Source: an uncultured Anaeromusa sp.
GTDB lineage: Bacteria > Bacillota > Negativicutes > Anaeromusales > Anaeromusaceae
NCBI RefSeq assembly: GCF_963668665.1
Contig: NZ_OY764902.1
Coordinates: forward strand, 1,491,501 to 1,555,500
Length of the DNA: 64,000 nt
Reading direction: 5' to 3'
How positions within the stretch are numbered: the stretch's first letter is position 1; each line of letters starts with the position of its first letter. A program made the translations under genes and the position numbers. The notes below the pieces were generated by a model, which worked only from the letters and a program-made list of their open reading frames with translations, searched no databases and had not been told where the DNA came from. Positions 57,943 through 64,000 of the stretch are shown here, piece by piece.

Positions 57943-59555
57943 ATGGCGATGACCGAAAAAGAACTTCAGGACATCTTGGACCGCTATCCGAGCAAGGTCC
58001 AGAAAAATCGCAAGAAGCACATTTTGATTAAAGATGGCGTTCTGGAACAGCAAGAAATTGAGGCTAATACCAGAACGGTTCCGGGAATTATGACCAACCG
58101 CGGCTGCGCCTATGCGGGCTGCAAAGGCGTGGTAGTAGGGCCGCTGAAGGATATGGTGCATATTGTGCATGGCCCTATCGGCTGTAGTTATTACGCCTGG
58201 GGTGCACGGCGCAACAAGGCCCGCACCGAAGAAGGCGGCGACAATTTCATCAACTACTGCTTCTCTACGGATATGCAGGAAAGTGATATTGTTTTTGGCG
58301 GCGAGAAAAAACTGACCGCTATGATTGACGAAGTGGTGGAGATTTTTCACCCGAAGGCCATCAGTATTTCCGCTACCTGTCCGGTAGGTCTTATTGGCGA
58401 CGATATTAACGCCGTCGCCAGGACCGCTCAGGAAAAATACGGCATTCAGGTGCTGGCGTTCAACTGCGAAGGCTATAAAGGCGTCAGCCAGTCGGCGGGC
58501 CATCATATCGCCAATAATAACCTGATGGACAAAGTCATCGGCAACAGCGATCTAGAGGAGGCGCCGGGTAAGTTTCCCATCAATATTCTCGGCGAGTACA
58601 ACATCGGCGGCGACGGCTGGGAAGTTGAGCGCATGCTCAAAGAAATCGGCTATCATATCGTCACGGTTATGACTGGCGACGGCTCCTGGGAGTCGCTGCG
58701 CAACGCTCATGTGTCGGAATTGAATCTGGTGCAGTGTCATCGTTCGATTAACTATATTGCGGAGATGCTGGAAATCAAGTACGGTACGCCGTGGCTGAAG
58801 GTCAACTTTATCGGCGTGAACAGCACCGTTGAGACGCTGCGCAACATGGCCAAGTATTTTGACGATCCGGGTCTGACCCAGCGTACCGAAGATTTTATCG
58901 CCAAAGAACTTGTGCGGGTACAGCCGCAGATGGAGCAATATCGCAAGATCTGTGAAGGGAAAACCGCCTTCTGCTTTGTAGGCGGTTCCCGGGGACATCA
59001 TTATCAGGGCCTCTTTGGCGAGCTGGGTATTGATACGGTGCTGGCTGGTTATGAATTTGCGCATCGTGACGACTATGAAGGCCGCGTCGTCATTCCCACG
59101 ATCAAAACCGATGCAGACAGCAAAAACATTCCTGAGTTGCACGTGGAGCAAGATGAACGGCGGTATCGCTTGAAGATATCCCCGGAAAAAATGGAAGCGT
59201 TAAAGAGAAGTATTCCGTTGGGGGAATATAACGGCATGAATGTGGAGATGAAGGACGGCAGTATTATTGTCGACGACATCAACCATTATGAGACAGAAGA
59301 GTTCATTCGCCTGCTTAAACCGGATATTTTCGCGTCCGGCATCAAGGACAAGTATGTGGTTCAGAAAATGGGAATTCCAGCCAAACAGCTTCACTCGTAC
59401 GACTACAGCGGACCTATGCCGGCTTTAACGGGGCCGTGAATTTTGCTCGTGATGTCAGTATGGCCTTTGCTTCGCCGACGTGGAACTACATCACACCGCC
59501 GTGGAAAGACCAGCCGCTTCTTGATGGCAGTATGAATGAAGGGGGTGCGCACTGA
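57943..59555 (+). CDS. nifD: Nitrogenase molybdenum-iron protein alpha chain, with a frameshift near the 3' end
   Basis: The open frame runs to 59439 (498 aa) and ends at TGA just after SYDYSGPMPALTGP. Shifting by one base within AGCGGACCTATGCC restores YAGFNGAVNFARDVSMAF and then SPTWNYITPPWKDQP to TGA 59553-59555, the normal NifD C-terminus, which overlaps nifK (TGATG). The full protein would be about 537 residues. P-cluster ligands are seen in RGCAYAGCKGVV (Cys), HGPIGCSYYAWG (Cys) and SATCPVGLIGDD (Cys). The FeMo-co His is in LHSYDYSGP, just before the break. Codon phase therefore suggests one missing C. Without correction the protein loses its last about 39 residues. Confidence 0.9.
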
Positions 59556-60943
59556 TGCTCAATCACACGCCGAAAACCATTGTCGAACGTAAAAGCGGCG
59601 GTATGATCAACCCCGCCAAGACCTGCCAGCCAATCGGCGCCATGTATGCGGCCCTTGGTTTGCACGGCTGCATGCCTCACAGTCATGGCTCGCAAGGCTG
59701 CTGCTCCTTCCACCGCATGCATTTAACCCGACATTTTCGCGATCCCATTATGGCGACGACCAGCAGCTTTACGGAAGGCGCTTCCGTATTCGGCGGCGGC
59801 GCCAATTTAAAAACATCAATCCGCAATATCTTTGAGGTGTATGACCCGGAAATTATCGCCGTGCATACTACTTGTCTGTCGGAGACCATTGGCGATGATA
59901 TCCCGACGATTATTTACCAATCGGAGATACCGGAAGGCAAAGTGGTGTTTCACGCTAATACTCCCAGTTATCAGGGCTCTCATATTACGGGCTTTTCTAA
60001 CATGACGAAAGCCATGGTCAAGTATTTTTGCGAAGCTACAGGAACGTTCAAGAAAGAACAGGTCAATCTTTTGCCTGGCTTCGTTAATCCAGGAGATATG
60101 CGAGAAATCAAACGCCTGACCTGCTTGATGGATGTTCCGTTCCACATGTTCCCGGATACTTCGGGCGTAGTGGATTCGCCGATGACAGGAAGCTTTGCTA
60201 TGTATCCCAAAGGAGGCGCGCTGCTGGACGACGTCAAAGACGCGGGAAACTCCCGGATGACAATTTCCTTGGGGCATTTTGCCTCCATGGACGCGGCAGA
60301 GCTGCTGGAGAAAAAATGCAAGGTTCCTAAGGTGGATTTGAAAACTCCAATCGGCATTAAAGCGACCGATGATTTCTTGATGGCTTTGCGCGGCGCTTTT
60401 GCGAAAGAAATTCCGTACGAACTGGAAGAAGAACGAGGGCAGCTGGTAGACATCATGACGGACACGCACTTCCATTTTCATGGCAAAAAAGTGGCGATTT
60501 TCGGAGACCCGGATGTGGTCACGGCGATGACGGAGTTTGCTCTTAGTTTAGGGATGAAACCGGTGCATGTCCTTACAGGAACTCCCGGCGGCGCTTTAGG
60601 AGCAGGGCTAGGAAGCTTCGAAGCAGACATTAAGGCGCTCCTTGCCGGTGCCGGTCTGAGCGGCAACGTCAAAGCGGCGGGAGATTTATTCACCCTGCAC
60701 CAGTGGATTAAAAACGAGCCTGTGGATTTGCTCATCGGCAATACCTATGGCAAGTACATCGCCAAAGCGGAAGATATTCCTTTTGTGCGGCTGGGCTTCC
60801 CCGTTTTGGACCGCAGCGTGCATTCCTATTTCCCGGTCGTGGGCTATCGCGGCGCGATGCGCCTTATCGAAATGATCAGCGGCGCTCTTCTAGACCGCGC
60901 TGACCGCGACGCCAAAGACGAAGACTTCGAATTGGTTATGTAG
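59555..60943 (+). CDS. nifK: Nitrogenase molybdenum-iron protein beta chain
   Basis: 462 aa, start overlapping the nifD stop. P-cluster cysteines appear in KTCQPIGAMYAALGLHGCMPHSHGSQGCCSFHRMH and in VHTTCLSETIGDD, with the conserved Ser in ATTSSFTEGASVFGG. It lacks the long N-terminal extension of Azotobacter NifK, the usual short form in anaerobes. Complete, TAG stop. Forms the heterotetramer with NifD. Confidence 0.95.
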   Translation: MLNHTPKTIVERKSGGMINPAKTCQPIGAMYAALGLHGCMPHSHGSQGCCSFHRMHLTRHFRDPIMATTSSFTEGASVFGGGANLKTSIRNIFEVYDPEIIAVHTTCLSETIGDDIPTIIYQSEIPEGKVVFHANTPSYQGSHITGFSNMTKAMVKYFCEATGTFKKEQVNLLPGFVNPGDMREIKRLTCLMDVPFHMFPDTSGVVDSPMTGSFAMYPKGGALLDDVKDAGNSRMTISLGHFASMDAAELLEKKCKVPKVDLKTPIGIKATDDFLMALRGAFAKEIPYELEEERGQLVDIMTDTHFHFHGKKVAIFGDPDVVTAMTEFALSLGMKPVHVLTGTPGGALGAGLGSFEADIKALLAGAGLSGNVKAAGDLFTLHQWIKNEPVDLLIGNTYGKYIAKAEDIPFVRLGFPVLDRSVHSYFPVVGYRGAMRLIEMISGALLDRADRDAKDEDFELVM

Positions 60944-61151
60944 GTCGGATAATAAATCTGTGGGCCTAAAAGGGAAACAATGATTGCATGAGCACACCGT
61001 CAGGGCTAGTCATTTCTCTGTCATACGCGAAAGAAAATGCAGGCATAGCAGCGCGCTGCCGAGGATTTCTGACAAAGTATGGCGGAGAAATGGATGTCCT
61101 GGCGCGTGATGCGAAGCAAGCAGTGATTCCCTCAAAAGGGAGGTGTGCGCC

Positions 61152-62543
61152 ATGGAAGAGGCGAGAAGTCTAGCGGCTAGAGACGCGTTTATCGTAACCA
61201 AAGGCCAGAAAAAAACGTTGCAGTGCGACGCTGACAGCATTGCCGGCTGCGTCAGTCAACGGGCTTGCGTCTACTGCGGCGCGCGGGTCGTACTCAACCC
61301 GATTACCGACGCGTTGCATTTGGTGCACGGCCCTATCGGCTGCGCCAGTTATACCTGGGATATTCGGGGCAGTCTAAGCAGCGGCGAAGATTTGTTTCGC
61401 AACAGCTTTTCGACAGATATGCAAGAAGAAGACATTATTTTTGGCGGTGAAAAAAAGCTGGCTCTTTGTTTGGATGAGCTGATTACGAAATACCGACCGC
61501 CTTTGGCCTTCGTATATTCCACCTGTATTGTCGGCGTCATTGGCGATGACATGAAGGCGGTATGCAAGGCGGCTTCAGAGCGGCATGGCATTGAAGTACT
61601 GCCGGTGGAATCAAGCGGTTTTATTGGCAATAAGGCTGCCGGATACCGAGCGGCTTGTGATGCGTTACTACGCCTGATTGCTATGCCTCCGGCGGAGGCG
61701 GCGCGCCGTTGCCAGGAACGTCGTAAAAAAAGCGGCAAACCGGTGATTAACTATTTGGGAGATTTCAATTTGGCCGGAGAGGCTTGGATTATTCGCGACT
61801 ATCTGCGCCGGTTGGGCGTAGAGCTTAATGTGGTTTTTACCGGCGACGCAACCTATGCCGATTTAAAGCGGGCGCCGGAAGCGGAGCTGAACATTATTCA
61901 GTGCGCCGGTTCTATGCAGTATCTGGCGGGAAATATGCAAGAAGTGTATGGGATTCCGTCGTTACAAGTTTCCTTTCTGGGTATGGAGGATACAGCGTCT
62001 TCACTGCGGGCCATCGCGCAAGAGCTGGGAGACGCGCAAATTGCAGCCAATGCGGAAGCTGTCATTCAGACGGAAGAAGCTGCCTACGCGCCGCAAGTGG
62101 AAGCCTATCGACAGCATCTGGAAGGGAAAAAAGCGGCGGTATATGTGGGCGGCGGCTTTAAGGCCGTCTCACTGATTCGGCAGTTCCGAGAAGTCGGCAT
62201 GGAAGTGGTTATGGTGGGCAGCCAGACTGGACGCAAAGAGGAATACGCGCTGATGAATGACTTAGTCCAAGAAGGCGCGGTCATCTTAGATGATGCCAAT
62301 CCGGCGGAGTTGGAGCGCTTTTTACTCGAACAAGGCGCCGATCTTCTGGTTGGGGGCGTAAAAGAACGTCCTTTGGCCTACAAGCTGGGGCGGGCGTTTT
62401 TGGATCATAATCATGATCGCAAGCATCCTCTCAGCGGCTATGTGGGGGCGCTGAATTTTGCCAAGGAAGTGTACTCTTCCATCTGTTCGCCGGTTTGGCG
62501 GCACTTGGGCGAGGCGCCGTGGCTGAAGAAAGGCGGTGTGTAG
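61152..62543 (+). CDS. nifE: FeMo-cofactor scaffold protein NifE
   Basis: 463 aa from ATG 61152 (AAGGGAGGTGTGCGCC site). NifD-like fold with the three cluster cysteines in SQRACVYCGARVVLNP, VHGPIGCASYTWDIRG and YSTCIVGVIGDD. No His at the FeMo-co site, as expected of NifE. With NifN it forms the scaffold where the NifB-cofactor is matured. The 208-bp gap after nifK contains only a weak open frame (60988-61173). Confidence 0.93.
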   Translation: MEEARSLAARDAFIVTKGQKKTLQCDADSIAGCVSQRACVYCGARVVLNPITDALHLVHGPIGCASYTWDIRGSLSSGEDLFRNSFSTDMQEEDIIFGGEKKLALCLDELITKYRPPLAFVYSTCIVGVIGDDMKAVCKAASERHGIEVLPVESSGFIGNKAAGYRAACDALLRLIAMPPAEAARRCQERRKKSGKPVINYLGDFNLAGEAWIIRDYLRRLGVELNVVFTGDATYADLKRAPEAELNIIQCAGSMQYLAGNMQEVYGIPSLQVSFLGMEDTASSLRAIAQELGDAQIAANAEAVIQTEEAAYAPQVEAYRQHLEGKKAAVYVGGGFKAVSLIRQFREVGMEVVMVGSQTGRKEEYALMNDLVQEGAVILDDANPAELERFLLEQGADLLVGGVKERPLAYKLGRAFLDHNHDRKHPLSGYVGALNFAKEVYSSICSPVWRHLGEAPWLKKGGV

Positions 62544-62544
62544 C

Positions 62545-63942
62545 ATGGTGATGCGCAGCCGCAATGTCAATGAAAATCCCTGCAACATGTGCATGCCTAT
62601 GGGCGGCATTTTAGCCTTGAAGGGCATTGAAAAAGCAATGGTGATTGTGCATGGCTCCCAAGGCTGCAGTACGTATATGCGGCGTCATATCGCCGAACAC
62701 TATAATGAGCCCATTGACGTAGGCTCTTCCTCTTTGAACGAAAAAGGCACTGTGTATGGCGGCGAAGGCCAGCTCAAGCAGGCTATCGACAATATTTGCG
62801 CCGTCTATCATCCCGAGGTAGTCGGCATCGTTACCACCTGCTTGGCGGAAACCATTGGCGAGGATGTAAAGCGTATCGCTGAAGAATATATGCAAAGTCA
62901 CTCGCAAGCGGGGGTGGCGTTGGTAGCGGCATCTACGCCTGGTTACGGAGATAGTTTCGGTGAAGGATATCATCGGACCTTACGAGCGGTGGTAGAGACG
63001 TTGGCGACAGACGAAGTCAGACACGACGGAATCAATATTATCAGCGCGCTTCTCAGCCCGGCGGACATTCGCTGGATCAAAGGACTGTTAGAGTCTATGG
63101 GGGTTTCCTATACGTTTTTGCCGGATATCTCCGAGACGCTGGACAAGCCTTATTTGAAGGAGTACCGCAAGCTAGGGACGGGCGGGACCTCGCTCAAGGA
63201 TATCCGAGGCATGGGCGGAGCGAAAGCGACGCTGCAATTGGGCTGTACCGTAAAAAACGCTTTTTCGGCAGGCATGTATTTAGAAGAGCATTTTGGCGTT
63301 CCTTGCTATACCTTGCCTTTGCCGATTGGCCTAGAAAATACCGATTTATTCTTGGCGACGCTGCAGGAAGTCAGTGGTAAAGAGATACCGCAAGCGTTGG
63401 AGCAGCAACGAGGTCGTCTGCAAGACGCCATGGTAGACAGTCACAAGTACAATTTTGCCGGGCGCTGCGCTATTTACGGCGAGCCGGACATGGTCTACGC
63501 GGTGACCGCCTTGTGTTTGGAAAACGGTCTTTTACCGGTGCTTGCCGCAACCGGCAGCCGAGGCAGTCGCTTAGTGCCGCTGTTGGAGAAAAAACTGGCG
63601 GAGTTTCGGGAAACGCCGCAGCTGTTGGCGGGGGCCGACTTCGTCTCTATTCGCCAGGCTGTAGAAGAACGGCAGGTCAATTTGGTTATCGGTTCATCCG
63701 AAGGCCGTTATTTAGAAGAACGCTGTGGCATCCCGCTGGTACGGTTGGGCTTTCCTATTTTGGACCGCGTGGGCGGCGCCAGACAACTTTCAGTCGGCTA
63801 TGAGGGGACGGTGCTTTTGCTGGATCGACTAACGAATGCGCTTCTGGATCATAAGCACAAACACTACCGCAAAGCGATGGAAGATGCTTTTTGGCGGCCG
63901 GAAGAAGCGAATAATACAAGCGCTGACGATAGGCGTATTTGA
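62545..63942 (+). CDS. nifN: FeMo-cofactor scaffold protein NifN
   Basis: 465 aa from ATG 62545, one base after the nifE stop. NifK-like fold with cysteines in NENPCNMCMPMGGILAL, MVIVHGSQGCSTYMRRH and VTTCLAETIGED. Typical late GFPILDRVGGARQLSVGYEG. It forms the NifEN complex. TGA stop, then a further gene 16 bp on. Confidence 0.93.
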   Translation: MVMRSRNVNENPCNMCMPMGGILALKGIEKAMVIVHGSQGCSTYMRRHIAEHYNEPIDVGSSSLNEKGTVYGGEGQLKQAIDNICAVYHPEVVGIVTTCLAETIGEDVKRIAEEYMQSHSQAGVALVAASTPGYGDSFGEGYHRTLRAVVETLATDEVRHDGINIISALLSPADIRWIKGLLESMGVSYTFLPDISETLDKPYLKEYRKLGTGGTSLKDIRGMGGAKATLQLGCTVKNAFSAGMYLEEHFGVPCYTLPLPIGLENTDLFLATLQEVSGKEIPQALEQQRGRLQDAMVDSHKYNFAGRCAIYGEPDMVYAVTALCLENGLLPVLAATGSRGSRLVPLLEKKLAEFRETPQLLAGADFVSIRQAVEERQVNLVIGSSEGRYLEERCGIPLVRLGFPILDRVGGARQLSVGYEGTVLLLDRLTNALLDHKHKHYRKAMEDAFWRPEEANNTSADDRRI

Positions 63943-63958
63943 GAAGGAGGCGGGCCTC

Positions 63959-64000
63959 ATGAGCTGTCAATCTGAATCCTGTATGTACGAGGGCATGTCG
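63959..64000 (+). CDS. Start of the next nif-cluster gene, possibly nifB
   Basis: ATG 63959 behind GAGAAGGAGGCGGGCCTC opens MSCQSESCMYEGMS before the window ends. Only 14 codons are visible. Position after nifEN and two early cysteines fit NifB, but other nif-linked Fe-S proteins are possible. Confidence 0.4.
   Translation, partial: MSCQSESCMYEGMS

Noticed and set aside
60988..61173. 61-codon open frame between nifK and nifE
   Set aside because: No family resemblance and no clear ribosome site; it overlaps the nifE start in another frame.

Overview
The window looks like the chromosome of a strictly anaerobic, diderm-type Firmicute, most like a Negativicutes/Sporomusaceae-type organism. This placement is inference from gene content: the nifH-nifI1-nifI2-nifDKEN order typical of anaerobes, a bacterial pyrrolysine cassette with split PylS, several c-di-GMP-class riboswitches, and clostridial small proteins (CD3324-like, CC/Se-motif, CGGC). 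Coding density is high, operons are tightly packed, and most transcription units end in clear intrinsic terminators.

Layout. 1-6,600: tail of a Vsr repair endonuclease, small housekeeping and membrane genes, an IS3-family element inserted in the loop of a terminator, RsgA and an alpha/beta hydrolase. 6,660-8,620 (minus): glnK-amtB, with an attenuator-like leader and a 13-codon leader ORF. 8,880-22,305: a one-carbon/corrinoid region. It holds a stand-alone corrinoid protein, an IS630-like HTH protein, and then one long operon: mtmC, mtmB (with an in-frame amber codon), tRNA-Pyl, a RACo-type corrinoid activase, a short MtbA-like methyltransferase, pylSc-pylB-pylC-pylD-pylSn, a UroD-thioredoxin fusion and a CobW-like GTPase. 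Together these can make pyrrolysine, charge its tRNA, demethylate monomethylamine onto a corrinoid protein, re-activate that corrinoid and pass the methyl group on. This is the most striking system in the window.

22,300-37,300: signalling. A broken GAF/PAS/GGDEF/EAL protein is followed by three chemoreceptor genes, each preceded by a GEMM (cyclic dinucleotide) riboswitch with its own terminator. A STAS / CheA-like-CheX / response-regulator operon lies behind a near-perfect Fur box. 37,370-45,350: a Cas2-like small protein and an IclR-controlled L-rhamnonate pathway (RhmD, transporter, RhmA, lactaldehyde reductase) with matching operator sites, then an Fe-S aldo/keto reductase. 45,500-55,700: mixed envelope and accessory genes, including LCP, an unusual FabH-GNAT-ACP set, a TlpA plus a two-cysteine secreted peptide, RNase HI and a zinc phospholipase-like protein.

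55,900-64,000: the nitrogenase cluster nifH-I1-I2-D-K-E-N plus the first codons of the next gene, behind a strong promoter and a ~370-nt leader with stacked hairpins and a 17-codon leader ORF. nifD reads with a frameshift near its 3' end. Frameshifts or nonsense codons also occur in the CC/Se gene and in the GGDEF/EAL gene, so sequencing error is a live alternative to true decay for each of them.

Nitrogen is a plausible common theme: methylamine demethylation releases ammonia, AmtB family members are known to carry methylammonium, and nif fixes N2. Their functional coupling here is inference.
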